Notes: a model not told the origin generated them from the sequence alone. A stretch of 64,000 nt of DNA from Clostridia bacterium (GCA_017472255.1 JAFUQU010000011.1:186001-250000), one strand, 5' to 3'. Numbered from the stretch's first letter, positions 16,445-25,920 are shown. Program-made: numbers and translations.

Positions 16445-17764
16445 ATGTCAAGAAAAGAAACCGCCCTTCGTTATTTCGCAAATCAGAGCGATTCCACGAA
16501 AACCCGCATCGCCAGCGGTATCGAGCTGAACCGCAAGGGCAGCGCCAACATCCGCCTGAAAACTGCCGACGGTTCGCCCCTGCCCGAAAATATCACGCTG
16601 GAGCTGAACCAGAAAAACCATGAGTTCAAGTTCGGCGCGAATATCTTCATGCTGGACGAATTCGAGTGCCAGGAGAAAAACGCGATCTATCGCCAGAAAT
16701 TCCCGGAAATCTTCAACCTCGCCACCGTTCCGTTCTACTGGAGCGATCTGGAGCCGGAACGCGGCAAGCCACGTTATGCCGCCGATTCGCCGAAGGTTTA
16801 CCGCCGTCCCGCGCCCGATCTCTGCGTGAGCTACTGCAAGGAGAATGGCATCGAGCCGAAATGCCACTGCCTGAATTACGACGTTTTCCTGCCGAAGTGG
16901 CTGGAGGGCGCCACCGTTACCGAGCATAAAAACGCGCTGATCAAACGCTTCCGCGAAATTGCCGAGCGTTACGGGGCCGATATCCCCAGCTTCGAAGTGA
17001 CCAACGAGACCATCCAGAACTGCAAGTCCAAATTCTTCTACGAGGACGATTTCGTGGAGTGGAGCTTCCGCATGGCCGACCGTTATTTCCCGGGCAATCG
17101 GTTGATCATCAACGACTACAACGTCTGGTATCCCGAAAATTACACCAACCGCCATCCCTACTATATGCAGATCGAACGCCTGCTGCGGGAGGGGATCACC
17201 CATCTCGATTCGGTGGGCATCCAGTTCCACAGCTTCTTCCCGAAGGAAAACGAGGAGCGCAGCGCCGCCCAGCGCTACAACCCCGAGACGCTGTTCAAGA
17301 TGATGGATCTCTACGCAAAGTTCGGGCTTCCCGAGCAGATCACCGAAATGACCATCCCTGCTTACTCCGACACCGAGGAAGACGAGTTTGTGCAGGCCGA
17401 GCTGCTGCGGAACGTTTACACCACCTTCTTCAGCCATCCCGCCATGGAAGCGGTGATCTACTGGAACGTGGTGGACGGCTATGCAGCCTTCGCACCCCAG
17501 GGCGACATGACCGCGGGCGAGAACAAATATTTCGGCGGTCTGCTGCGCTTCGACATGAGCGAAAAGCCGGGCTACAAGATGCTGAAGCAGCTGATTAACG
17601 AGGAATGGCACACCTCCGCCGCCGTTCCGGTGAAGGACGGCGCTGCCTCCTTCCGAGGCTTCTACGGCGAATACGACGTGAAGGTTCACGCCGACGGCAA
17701 GGTCATTCCCGCGACGCTGAATCTGTCCAAGGAAGGTCCGAAGAACCTGACGATCACAATCTGA
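16445..17764 (+). CDS. GH10 family endo-1,4-beta-xylanase-like enzyme, cytoplasmic
   Basis: A 439-residue protein. A short beta domain with NIRLKTADGSPL and the heF-fGaN pattern (HEFKFGANIF, residues 59-68) precedes a GH10 TIM barrel. The acid/base Glu188 lies in EVTNE and the nucleophile Glu301 in QITEM, where typical xylanases have ITELD. There is no signal peptide, so the enzyme probably cleaves imported xylo-oligosaccharides or a related glycan. The start at 16445 has AAGGAG 8 bases upstream. A terminator follows at 17883. Confidence 0.88.
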   Translation: MSRKETALRYFANQSDSTKTRIASGIELNRKGSANIRLKTADGSPLPENITLELNQKNHEFKFGANIFMLDEFECQEKNAIYRQKFPEIFNLATVPFYWSDLEPERGKPRYAADSPKVYRRPAPDLCVSYCKENGIEPKCHCLNYDVFLPKWLEGATVTEHKNALIKRFREIAERYGADIPSFEVTNETIQNCKSKFFYEDDFVEWSFRMADRYFPGNRLIINDYNVWYPENYTNRHPYYMQIERLLREGITHLDSVGIQFHSFFPKENEERSAAQRYNPETLFKMMDLYAKFGLPEQITEMTIPAYSDTEEDEFVQAELLRNVYTTFFSHPAMEAVIYWNVVDGYAAFAPQGDMTAGENKYFGGLLRFDMSEKPGYKMLKQLINEEWHTSAAVPVKDGAASFRGFYGEYDVKVHADGKVIPATLNLSKEGPKNLTITI

Positions 17765-17882
17765 CATGACAAAAGTTGAACCGTAAGGGCGGCTGGGTGT
17801 GATTCCAACGACCCGGCGCATCTCAAAGGAACTGCCGTGGGAATTAACCATCACCATATGAACAAGACGCACGATGACACAC

Positions 17883-17911
17883 GAGACCCCCTCCCGTTGG
17901 GAGGGGGTCTC
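17883..17911. terminator. Bidirectional terminator between GH10 and CocE-like genes
   Basis: A perfect 13-bp GC-rich stem (17883-17895 with 17899-17911) with a GTT loop, followed by GGTTTATT on the plus strand. Convergent genes end on both sides. Confidence 0.85.
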
Positions 17912-17914
17912 GGT

Positions 17915-19468
17915 TTATTCCACGGGGATTGTCAACTCGGAGCCGTCGAGGACGATGGTGTTGTGCGCAATTTTGGCGGTAGTTTGCTCGGAATAAAGCC
18001 CGCGGTTGTTGGTGTGCCGCAGATAGTGGGGGAATGCCGACGAGGACACGTCAATCCGCAGCCGTTCGCCCGCTTTGATCAGAAATGCGTGCTCATCGAA
18101 AGTGAAATCGAGGGTCACGGTATCGCCGGGCGTATAGTCGGGAGCGACGTTGGAAATCTGCGTAATGTCGTCCCGCAGACCGTAAGCGCCTTCCGCCTTG
18201 TCAAGACTGACGCGGACGTAGAAGCAGGTATCCTCGCAGTCGGATTTCACCGTTAGGCGCGCGCGCATTTTGCCCCGCACGAAGGTGTCGGCGGCAAAAG
18301 GTTCGCTGAAGAAGGACTTGATGTCATAGCGCCAATTGGGAGCGTCCTGCCATGCGCAGCCGTCGAAGTTGCAGGAAAGTCCGCCTTTGAAACTGGCGGG
18401 AGCGTAGGGGTTGTAGGTGTACGTCACCTCGCCGCTTCCCAGCGGGATGGTTTGTCTGTCCGGCGCGTCGGTGAAGTCTTCCGTCCGCCAGCCGTTTTCA
18501 AACAGGCGATAGTATGTGACTTTGCCCAGTTCCACAGGAGGCTGACCCTTGCCGCGCACCGATTCAATCCATTTTAACGGGTAACTGCCGAAAGCCTCGC
18601 GAATCTGACCGTTTTCGAAGCAGATCGGCTGTTTTTCGGGATGGCAGCCGTGGTCGTAGGGATGAACGATCAGCGCGCACATGGCGCGGGTTTCCTCATC
18701 CAGCAAATTCCACATATCGAAGATGCCGCCGGTATAGATGTCGTAGAAGCCGGTGATCAGCAGAATCGGAATTTTCGCACCTACCAGCGCGTTATGCGAT
18801 TCCACGCCGCCTACGTGCGTCTGCCAGAACGGGTCGTCCCGGCGGGGATGGCGGATGCATTCGTCGAAGTCGGCGGCAGGCTCGCCGAGGACGGTTTTTG
18901 TGAAATCGGAGAGAGGCAGCATCTGAAAGGACGTGGCGGAATAGTTCTTCTCACGGATGGACTTGTATTTGTACATTCCCACGTACCAGCTGCCGTGCAG
19001 ACCGCATTTCAGAAAGCCGTTCCGGTAGCAGACGTTGTAGCGCTCGCTGTCCTGTACCTCCAGCACTGCGGCCTTGATGTCGGGCGCGTAGGGGGCGGCA
19101 ACGAGAAAGACCGACGAGGTGTAGCTTGCACCGCAGAGGTAGATTTCGCCGTTGTAGAAGGACTGCACGCGTATCCAATCCAGGAGCGCCAGGGTGTCCT
19201 CACGCTCGTAGATGTAGGGGATGCAGTCGCCGGAGCTGCGTCCCCGTCCCCGGCAGTGCTGGCGGATGACGGCATAACCCGCTTCCAGCCACGGACGGTC
19301 AGCGCTCAATATGTGCTCGCACAACTCGGCGTCGGATTTGTTCTCGTCGCAGTCCACATAAGGGCTGCGCCCCACGACGACGGGGAAGCGACCGGTCGTA
19401 TCGGGCAGAGCGACGAGGGTATACAGCTCGGCTTCGCCGACACGGACAAAGGTGGAATATGCGTGCAT
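17915..19468 (-). CDS. CocE/NonD family alpha/beta hydrolase
   Basis: A 517-residue hydrolase with an N-terminal alpha/beta hydrolase domain and a C-terminal jelly-roll of the X-Pro dipeptidyl-peptidase type. The nucleophile elbow is GASYTSS near residue 120, where CocE enzymes have GxSYxG; the acid lies in ITGFYDIYTGG and the base in HPYDHG near 265. Members hydrolyse esters or amides. No signal peptide. It is the last gene of the minus-strand carbohydrate run, so it may remove acyl groups from sugars. The start at 19468 has GGGAGG upstream. Confidence 0.85.
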   Translation of the reverse strand: MHAYSTFVRVGEAELYTLVALPDTTGRFPVVVGRSPYVDCDENKSDAELCEHILSADRPWLEAGYAVIRQHCRGRGRSSGDCIPYIYEREDTLALLDWIRVQSFYNGEIYLCGASYTSSVFLVAAPYAPDIKAAVLEVQDSERYNVCYRNGFLKCGLHGSWYVGMYKYKSIREKNYSATSFQMLPLSDFTKTVLGEPAADFDECIRHPRRDDPFWQTHVGGVESHNALVGAKIPILLITGFYDIYTGGIFDMWNLLDEETRAMCALIVHPYDHGCHPEKQPICFENGQIREAFGSYPLKWIESVRGKGQPPVELGKVTYYRLFENGWRTEDFTDAPDRQTIPLGSGEVTYTYNPYAPASFKGGLSCNFDGCAWQDAPNWRYDIKSFFSEPFAADTFVRGKMRARLTVKSDCEDTCFYVRVSLDKAEGAYGLRDDITQISNVAPDYTPGDTVTLDFTFDEHAFLIKAGERLRIDVSSSAFPHYLRHTNNRGLYSEQTTAKIAHNTIVLDGSELTIPVE

Positions 19469-19485
19469 GATAACCTCCCGAACAA

Positions 19486-20772
19486 TCACTTGGAATGCTT
19501 GTCAACCCACTCGCGCACCAGACCGACGTAGGTGTCGGCGGACTTTTGCGAGAAGATATCCGGCAGCAGCGATACACACGGATAGCCGCCGTCCAGCTTG
19601 AGCAGCATTTTGGAATGCGCCATGAAGCCGTTCTCGTCGGGATCGGGGGTGTTGGTGCCCAGATGATCCAGATTCAGGATGCGGTCGGGGGACGAATTGC
19701 GACAGACGCGATAATGCTCGGTGGTAACAGCCCGCCACGGATGCTCAAGGCTTACGTCGTTGATACGCACCGTGTCGCAGTACCGGGAGACGAAGATGTC
19801 GGGAATATGCGCTTCCACCTCCACGGCGGGATTGATGGACTTGATGACGCGGTACATCATCGCCAGCAGCTCCTTCATCTCGCGCTTGGTGCCGTAGGAC
19901 ATATCCAGCTTGAACTTGCGGAAGCCCATGCCGATGTAAGTCGTAAAGATGTCGGTGTAATACGCTTCCAGCACAGGATCGGGATGGATGAACATCAGCT
20001 GTCTGACCGCCTCGCCCTCGGCGTTCTCCGAGAAGGTGTCGCCGATCAGGTGGGGGTATTTCTTCGCCAGCTCACAGTTGGGCGTGAAGGTGAAGGGCGC
20101 GAACCAAAGCCCGGGGATGAATCCTTCCTCGGTCATGTCTTTCACCAGCTGCTCCATATGCGGGAATTTCTCCCGGTTGATCTGCCAGTTGCCGTAGCAC
20201 ATTCTGCCGTCCGGGGCATAGCGGATGTCCCAGCCGTCGTCGATGGTCAGCTTGCCCTTCGGCAGACCCAGCTTTTCGACGCGCTTCATGTAATCGTAGA
20301 CATACTGTTCGTTCAGCTGCGACCACATATCACGGCTGCCCGCGCGGACAGCCTTGTTCTTCTGATCGACCCAGGTGCAGAATTCCAGACCGCTCCAGAA
20401 GGGCTGCGCGGGTACGGGTTTGTTCAGCGTTTCGTCGGCGAGGACGGTTTCGCTGTACGCGCGCCATGCGTCGTAGGGATTGCAGTGCTCGTCCACGTAG
20501 AGCGCCTGTCCCGCCGGGCAGAAAATCGACAGCGTATAGCTTCCGTCGTAGGTGAAGCGTCCGCCCCGCTCATTCAGAAAGCCGAAGAATTTCTCTCCGG
20601 CCAGCACCACGGGCGAACCCGAGGTGCTGACGGCGCGGTGATTGAACGGATCCAAGTCAAACGGCTCGTAGGTCGTGTAGGCGTTGGCGCTCCATTTGTT
20701 GTAGAAGGGCAGATAAAGGGGCGGCAGCACCTCAAAGGTCAGGGTTTCATCCCTGTCAAAATGAAGAATCAT
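19486..20772 (-). CDS. Clan GH-D (GH36/GH31-like) alpha-glycosidase
   Basis: A 428-residue protein with a melibiase-type TIM barrel. LTIDDGWD near residue 178 and FIPGLWFAPF near 220 are typical of GH36. The probable nucleophile is the Asp of FRKFKLDMSYG near residue 290, and the later RINDVSLEHPWR region should carry the acid/base. It is shorter than full GH36 alpha-galactosidases because the N-terminal beta-sandwich is reduced and the C-terminal domain is missing. No signal peptide. Four bases separate it from the PHP gene upstream. Confidence 0.78.
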   Translation of the reverse strand: MILHFDRDETLTFEVLPPLYLPFYNKWSANAYTTYEPFDLDPFNHRAVSTSGSPVVLAGEKFFGFLNERGGRFTYDGSYTLSIFCPAGQALYVDEHCNPYDAWRAYSETVLADETLNKPVPAQPFWSGLEFCTWVDQKNKAVRAGSRDMWSQLNEQYVYDYMKRVEKLGLPKGKLTIDDGWDIRYAPDGRMCYGNWQINREKFPHMEQLVKDMTEEGFIPGLWFAPFTFTPNCELAKKYPHLIGDTFSENAEGEAVRQLMFIHPDPVLEAYYTDIFTTYIGMGFRKFKLDMSYGTKREMKELLAMMYRVIKSINPAVEVEAHIPDIFVSRYCDTVRINDVSLEHPWRAVTTEHYRVCRNSSPDRILNLDHLGTNTPDPDENGFMAHSKMLLKLDGGYPCVSLLPDIFSQKSADTYVGLVREWVDKHSK

Positions 20773-20775
20773 GAT

Positions 20776-22059
20776 TTACTTTACAGCTTTCGCAGCCATG
20801 GCGGAGACGCGCGCCTTGATGGAAGGCTCGGCTGCCACGGATTTGGCGGAGAACAGACCGTCGTCCAGGCTGGCGGTGGCTGCCTGCTCGTGACCGATGA
20901 GGGCGTAGGTCGCCTCGGACAGGTGCGCGAACATGGGGTCTGCCATAGCCTTGCAGATGAAGGACTGGCGGGGGGAGTTGATGTCCTCGCCGCTGATTTC
21001 GAAGAAGCCGTTGTCGGCGCAGAGCTTCATCAGGCGCTGGAGCTGTTCCTTGGTGTTGCGGGAAGGCATATAGGTGATGGCGTTGAAGCCCAGGCGCTTC
21101 AGCTCGGAGATGAGCAGATCGAGGTAATCGTCCTCAAACTTCTGGGTCTTCTTGTCGCCGGTGACGGAATCGCCCACGTCGCCCAGATAAGCATACGCGG
21201 AAATGATGCCGCAGCGGCGGCAGATGTCGATGTATTCGGTGACATCCGGGCATTCATCCGTGGCGGGGATGTAGAACTGCTCCACCATGTTGCTCTTGAG
21301 CGCGCCGAGGATGTCGTACTCGTAGAACTGGGGCGTCTTATCGCCGTCCAGAATCTGGGCACGCACCTTGGCGGAGAGGGGCAGCTTCATTTCGTTTTCG
21401 AGGAAATTCACCACGTCGGCGGGGTTGGGATAGCGGGCGGTGATCTTCTTTGCCAGCGCGAAGGTGATGTGGCGCTCGGTGACGGAACCGCCCTCCCATG
21501 CGCAGGAGAGGGGAAGCACGTCCTGCTTGAAATCGAGGGTGATGCCGTAGGGCGCAGTCAGCTCGCTGATTCTGCGGCACATATGGAGGTTGCGCAGATT
21601 GCGGTGGCGGCGGTAGCCCTCAAAGAAGGCGTCCAGCTCGTCGATGAACTGGTGCGGGATGCCGTGCATGGCGCAGTAAGCCACCGAAGACTGGTCGGGG
21701 TTGTTGATCTTTTTGCCGTTGACGGCGGTGTTCGCCATGCTCACCCGGCATTCGGAACCGATGGTAGTGGGCATACCGATGATTTCGCCCGCCTCGATGA
21801 ACTCTCTGGCGCCGGCGATGGAATCGTGATCCATGATGCCCGCGGTTTTCAGACCCGCCTGCCACGCCATGTAAAGCGCCTTGGTGGGAGAATAGGGCGA
21901 GAAGGAGTAGATCGTGTGGATGTGGTTGTTGACGTAATCGGTTTTCTCGGGTGTGGGAAGCTCGCCCGCGTCGGTGCGCGCCTTAACCTCGCGGAGAGCG
22001 TCCAGCCGCTCCTCGCGGGTTTCAGCGTTGAGCGCGTCAATTAACTTGGAAGTATCCAT
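20776..22059 (-). CDS. PHP-domain metal-dependent hydrolase
   Basis: A 427-residue cytoplasmic protein. PHP metal-binding motifs are visible: NNHIHTIYSFSPYS at residues 44-57, GIMDHDS near 75, and later ISGEDINSPRQSF. The long insertion between them is typical of the large uncharacterised PHP enzymes of Clostridia rather than HisJ or polymerase PHP domains. It probably hydrolyses a phosphoester of a sugar intermediate; the substrate is unknown. It sits between the aldolase/SDR fusion and the glycosidase in the same orientation. Confidence 0.8.
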   Translation of the reverse strand: MDTSKLIDALNAETREERLDALREVKARTDAGELPTPEKTDYVNNHIHTIYSFSPYSPTKALYMAWQAGLKTAGIMDHDSIAGAREFIEAGEIIGMPTTIGSECRVSMANTAVNGKKINNPDQSSVAYCAMHGIPHQFIDELDAFFEGYRRHRNLRNLHMCRRISELTAPYGITLDFKQDVLPLSCAWEGGSVTERHITFALAKKITARYPNPADVVNFLENEMKLPLSAKVRAQILDGDKTPQFYEYDILGALKSNMVEQFYIPATDECPDVTEYIDICRRCGIISAYAYLGDVGDSVTGDKKTQKFEDDYLDLLISELKRLGFNAITYMPSRNTKEQLQRLMKLCADNGFFEISGEDINSPRQSFICKAMADPMFAHLSEATYALIGHEQAATASLDDGLFSAKSVAAEPSIKARVSAMAAKAVK

Positions 22060-22095
22060 GACAGATCCTTTCTGTTAAATATATATTTATGTATA

Positions 22096-22131
22096 GCGGG
22101 GGAAACTTTTTTGAAAAAAGGTCTCCCCCGC
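22096..22131. repeat. Intergenic hairpin element, copy A
   Basis: GCGGGGGA at 22096 pairs with TCCCCCGC ending at 22131 around a T6/A6 core. A 22-base core of this hairpin recurs exactly, in inverted orientation, at about 57788-57815. It lies in the gap between the PHP gene and the aldolase/SDR gene; the remaining AT-rich part of that gap (22132-22285) shows no gene. Confidence 0.6.
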
Positions 22132-22285
22132 ACCCCATCAAAAAACTTTAAAAAATATTAGTAGGAACTTTGTTCGTATGTACTATTTGGTTTGTGCGCA
22201 CATTGTAAGTACGTGCAAATTTGCTCGGACTAACATGGGGGAGAAAAAATATATTTTTATAAAGTTTTAGCGAGTAGAGGGGGGC

Positions 22286-22333
22286 GCGGGGGGAGGAGGG
22301 AGCCTTTTTCAAAAGGCTTCTTCCTCCCCCCGC
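22286..22333 (-). terminator. Long hairpin after the aldolase/SDR gene
   Basis: A stem of about 22 bp (22286-22309 with 22311-22333, a few mismatches) directly downstream of the gene on the minus strand. Strong enough to terminate or to stabilise the upstream message; no long U run follows. Confidence 0.6.
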
Positions 22334-22345
22334 AATAAAAATAAC

Positions 22346-24295
22346 TCAATTCAGCATACTCTGGCCGCCGGTTACGGGGATAGCCTGTCCGGTTTCGTAT
22401 TCCTGCTCGATGATGTAAAGGATGGCGCGGGAGACGTCCTTGGTCTCGCAGCCGCGTCCCAGCGGAACCTTCGATTCGTAATACTTGCGCACGTCGTCCA
22501 CAGTCTTCGCGCCGGGAACCTTGCCCGCGTTCAGATACTGCACGAACAGACCCTTCACCGGATCGGACCACAGCGGACCGTTCAGGAAGTTGCCGGGGCA
22601 GACGGCGTTGACCTTGATGCCGAACTCGCACAGCTCGAGGGCGAAGCTCTGGGTCAGACCGATGCCGCCGAACTTGGAGCCTGCGTAGGCGAAGTTCTTC
22701 TTGGAGCCGTCCAAACCGGACTTGGAGTTGATCTCGATGATATCGGACATATAGGCAGGGCAGACCGCGTGCTGACGCTTCAGGATGGCTGCGGCGTACT
22801 TGACACAGAGGAAGTAAGCGGTGTAGTTGACAGAAGTAACCAGCTCAAAGTTTGCCTTGGTCATTTCATCCACGCCGCCCGCACGAACGATGCCCGCGTG
22901 GTTGACCAGCACGTCCAGACCGCCGTATTCTACGACAGCCGCGTTGAACATTGCCTTCACGCTCTCCTCGTCGGTGACGTTGGCAGCCACGGAAATGGCG
23001 GCGTTGGCGCCGTACTTCCCGCACAGCTCGTCGGCGGTAGCCTTCGCGCCGGCGGCGTTCATGTCGGCGACGATGATGTAAGCGCCCTCGGCGGCCATAT
23101 CCTCGGCGATACCCTTGCCGAAGCCCTGGGCGCTGCCGGTAACGAGGGCGATTTTACCTTCCAGACGGCGGGCGGATTTGCCAGCCAGCGAAACCTTGGA
23201 GCGGTAGCTTTCAACCTCCCAGTTGACGATGAAATCGATCAGCTCGGGGGTCATCGGCTCCTCGCCGCCGAAGGACTGGGAATAAACGGCGATCTTCAGC
23301 GCGTCCATCCAGACGGCGGTGACGGTTTCGGTCTCCTTGCGGGTTGCGCCCAGCGCGAACATACCCAGCTTTTCGGCGAAAACAACCTTCGGCTTCAGAC
23401 CGTTCTTAGCCACATAAGCGGCGAACTCGGCGGCGATGTCGCAGCCCTCGGCGAGGAACAGCGGATGCGCCTTGCAGTAAACGATATGGTCGGGGGTGAA
23501 GCTCTCCACCAGCGGCGCGAAAGCGTCGGCGGAGGCGGCGAAGTTCAGCACCTCGTTGTTGCAGACGAAGTGCGCGACAGCGGGCTGACCCTCGCCGTAG
23601 AGCATACGCAGAACGGGAGCGATTTCAGCCACCTTGTCGGCGTCGAATTCGCTGGGGGTGAAGTCGGGGCGGCGGGAAATCACCGCGTCGATCTTGTCCA
23701 TGATGCCGGAAACGATTTCGTCCAGCTCAGACTCGCTGTTGGCGGCGAAGAAGATGCCGTGGTTGGCGAGGAAAAGAACGGAAGCGTCCTTGCCGTTGGC
23801 GGCCTTGTAAGCGCTCAGCTTGTCCTTGCAGAGGGCTGCGAGGATGTAGCCGGGGCGGGTGGATTCCACCCAGACAGCCTCGGGGAACAGCTCGGCGACG
23901 AAGGCCTGACCGCCCTTGGAGCAGGTGATGCCGTTGACCTTGGAGGGGTGTACATGGAGCACGAAGGTCTGGGGGAAGAGGTCGTGGAGCAGGGTCTCGA
24001 CGGAGGGGCGCTTGGCTTCCTCGCCGGGAGCGCGGGCTGCCATCATGTCGGAAAGAACGGCGGCTTCGCGCTCATCCTCACCGGCGGGATAGGTTTTCGT
24101 CCACATGGCGGCGAGCTTTGCGCGATCCATCTTCACGAACTGCTCGGGCGCGATGGTGGCAAGGGAAGAGCCGGAACCCTTGATGTACAGGTTCTCAGCG
24201 TCTTTGCAGGAGGTGTTTCCGCCGCCGGCCAGCACGAACTCCGGGTTCGCGCCGTAGCGGTGGGAATAATTACACAGAATATCAAGATTCGACAT
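22346..24295 (-). CDS. Bifunctional class II aldolase / short-chain dehydrogenase
   Basis: A 649-residue fusion. Residues 1-370 are a class II aldolase/adducin domain (AGGGNTSCKD near 29, LHVHPSKVNG near 123, ANHGIFF near 188, supplying zinc ligands). Residues 390-649 are an SDR with TGSAQGFGKGIA as the cofactor loop, NHAG near 478 and YAGSK with catalytic Tyr and Lys near 545. This is the layout of rhamnulose-1-phosphate aldolase/lactaldehyde dehydrogenase fusions, so it likely cleaves a ketose 1-phosphate and oxidises or reduces the aldehyde product. No sugar isomerase or kinase lies nearby. The start at 24295 has AAAGGAA upstream. Confidence 0.85.
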   Translation of the reverse strand: MSNLDILCNYSHRYGANPEFVLAGGGNTSCKDAENLYIKGSGSSLATIAPEQFVKMDRAKLAAMWTKTYPAGEDEREAAVLSDMMAARAPGEEAKRPSVETLLHDLFPQTFVLHVHPSKVNGITCSKGGQAFVAELFPEAVWVESTRPGYILAALCKDKLSAYKAANGKDASVLFLANHGIFFAANSESELDEIVSGIMDKIDAVISRRPDFTPSEFDADKVAEIAPVLRMLYGEGQPAVAHFVCNNEVLNFAASADAFAPLVESFTPDHIVYCKAHPLFLAEGCDIAAEFAAYVAKNGLKPKVVFAEKLGMFALGATRKETETVTAVWMDALKIAVYSQSFGGEEPMTPELIDFIVNWEVESYRSKVSLAGKSARRLEGKIALVTGSAQGFGKGIAEDMAAEGAYIIVADMNAAGAKATADELCGKYGANAAISVAANVTDEESVKAMFNAAVVEYGGLDVLVNHAGIVRAGGVDEMTKANFELVTSVNYTAYFLCVKYAAAILKRQHAVCPAYMSDIIEINSKSGLDGSKKNFAYAGSKFGGIGLTQSFALELCEFGIKVNAVCPGNFLNGPLWSDPVKGLFVQYLNAGKVPGAKTVDDVRKYYESKVPLGRGCETKDVSRAILYIIEQEYETGQAIPVTGGQSMLN

Positions 24296-24325
24296 GATAT
24301 GTATTCCTTTCAATATAAATTAGGC

Positions 24326-24377
24326 GGAATGGAGAACCTCGCTCCCGTAGGGAACGACGCCCTCGTCGTCCCGCCCA
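24326..24377. repeat. Imperfect palindromic intergenic repeat
   Basis: Between the aldolase/SDR and dehydrogenase genes, GGCGGAA at 24326 faces TCCCGCC ending at 24377, and an inner GGGAACGACG pairs with CGTCGTCCC. From memory such elements are scattered between genes in gut Clostridia; function unknown. No second copy was noticed in this window. Confidence 0.45.
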
Positions 24378-24418
24378 TATCGTACAAACGTAATATACCC
24401 GATTGGAACGGTGTTCCG

Positions 24419-25678
24419 TCAGATTGCCTTGGCGTTGGCCAGCAGATAGCGCTCAGCCTCCAGATTCCACAGACCGCCGGTCTTGGCAACGATCTTCGCC
24501 AGCTCGGCGAACAGCGGATCGGTTTTGCCCAGCTCCTCGAAATCGGCGATGGCGGTCAGCGGCAGGGAAATGTTGGTATAGCACAGCTTCTTGCCGCCCT
24601 TGATCTTGTCCAGGTTGATGGTGGTTTCGGCGACGGCGTCCAGACCGCAGATGTGGGTGATCATCGCGGAGGGATTCAGGCGTCCGTCCTCCATCATGGC
24701 AAGCGCTTCGCGCATATCGTCGGTGTTGCCGCCGCTGGTGCCGACGATGTGGGTAGCGGCGTAATGTACGTTGTAGAAGTTGAACTCGGCGGAGAACGCG
24801 GTGTTGGTGGGACCTGCGAAGAAGTTCAGGCAGCCGTCCCGTCCGAGAAGGGCGTCGCCCATCTCGACCACGGACTTAACGGGCGCGTAAACAAACACAT
24901 CGTCGAAGCCCTCAGGCGCGAATTTCTTCATGTAAGCAATCGGATCGTCGAAGTTGGCGGTGTTGACGTACATCAGCTTTACGCCGTTCTTTTCAGCCTT
25001 TTCCACGGGCAGAATCTCAGCGGCGCGGGCAAGGCGTGCGCCGTCGATGTCGGTGACGATCAGCAGGGAGGGACGGCGGTCGCAGTTGATCACATAGTCG
25101 ATCATGCCCAGACCCATGGGGCCTGCACCGGCGAGAATCGCCATTTTGCCGCCCTCGCGGATGCCCATTTCATGGACGTAGCTGCCGCCCTTGGTGTGAT
25201 AGTTGGCGTGACAGCCGCCGATGATGCAGCTCATCGGCTCGGACTGGGAACCGTAGAAGAAGGCGTCGCCGGCGTATTTCAGCAGGCAGTCGCACTCCAG
25301 CGTTTCGCGGGGGATGATGACGTAGGTAGCGTCGCCGCCGCACCAGCGGTAGCTGTAGCCGGGGGCGTCCAGGCTGCCCTTGTAGTTGTGGGCGGGCTGG
25401 ATGGAGAACTTTTCGCCGGGGGTAAACTTGTCCTGCCACTTTTTGCCAACCTTTTCGATGACGCCGCAGAACTCGTGACCGATGATGGTGGGATTGACCG
25501 CCACATCGTCCGGCACGCGCTTGTGGGAAGCACCCTGCATGGCCGCCTTGTGGGACGACATACAGATGCTGTCAGAAATGACGTGGACGAGGATTTCGTC
25601 CTCGCTGATCTCGGGCAGCTCGAATTCCTCGAGACGGAGATCGTTGACGCCGTAGATGCGTACTGCTTTGGTTTTCAT
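24419..25678 (-). CDS. Zinc-binding alcohol dehydrogenase (MDR family, sugar-phosphate reductase-like)
   Basis: A 419-residue oxidoreductase. The catalytic zinc motif is IGHEFCGVIEKVG at residues 66-78, preceded by the Cys of DSICMSSHK. The Rossmann loop is LAGAGPMGLG near 185. Insertions around SLDAPGYSYRWCGGDATY resemble L-sorbose 1-phosphate reductases of the SorE type. Its ATG overlaps the stop of the DUF3006 gene by 4 bases, and the aldolase/SDR fusion follows, so it likely interconverts a keto-sugar and a polyol phosphate feeding the aldolase; that pathway is inference. Confidence 0.85.
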   Translation of the reverse strand: MKTKAVRIYGVNDLRLEEFELPEISEDEILVHVISDSICMSSHKAAMQGASHKRVPDDVAVNPTIIGHEFCGVIEKVGKKWQDKFTPGEKFSIQPAHNYKGSLDAPGYSYRWCGGDATYVIIPRETLECDCLLKYAGDAFFYGSQSEPMSCIIGGCHANYHTKGGSYVHEMGIREGGKMAILAGAGPMGLGMIDYVINCDRRPSLLIVTDIDGARLARAAEILPVEKAEKNGVKLMYVNTANFDDPIAYMKKFAPEGFDDVFVYAPVKSVVEMGDALLGRDGCLNFFAGPTNTAFSAEFNFYNVHYAATHIVGTSGGNTDDMREALAMMEDGRLNPSAMITHICGLDAVAETTINLDKIKGGKKLCYTNISLPLTAIADFEELGKTDPLFAELAKIVAKTGGLWNLEAERYLLANAKAI

Positions 25679-25920
25679 GATTTTTCCTCCTTGGATCTGC
25701 GCGCAAGACGGGCGAAGCGGTTTTTAATCCGAGCGCGCCTTGCGGCAGTTTCGATTTCGTTGAATTGTGGTTCGCCGGATGGAGTGAGCGTGAAGACATC
25801 GCCCTCCCGCCGCCCGACAAAGCGGCATCGGGGCAGGGTGAGCAGCGTTTCGTCGTCCCCGACGAGAATCGCGGACTCTCCCTCGAAGCGATCAAGAACA
25901 TATGTCGTAGCGACAGTCAT
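25675..25920 (-). CDS. DUF3006 family small protein
   Basis: An 81-residue protein beginning MTVATTYVLDRFEGE, with REGDVFTLTPSGEPQF in the middle and a basic Arg-rich C-terminus. The VDRFEG-like start, the REGDV turn and the basic end are the DUF3006 pattern; these small beta-barrel-like proteins have no known reaction. It is the first gene of the catabolic run and overlaps the dehydrogenase start by 4 bases. Confidence 0.78.
   Translation of the reverse strand: MTVATTYVLDRFEGESAILVGDDETLLTLPRCRFVGRREGDVFTLTPSGEPQFNEIETAARRARIKNRFARLARRSKEEKS

Noticed and set aside
19495-22044. An open frame of about 850 codons on the plus strand
   Set aside because: Antisense to the glycosidase and PHP genes, His/Val/Gly-rich composition without motifs; a shadow.
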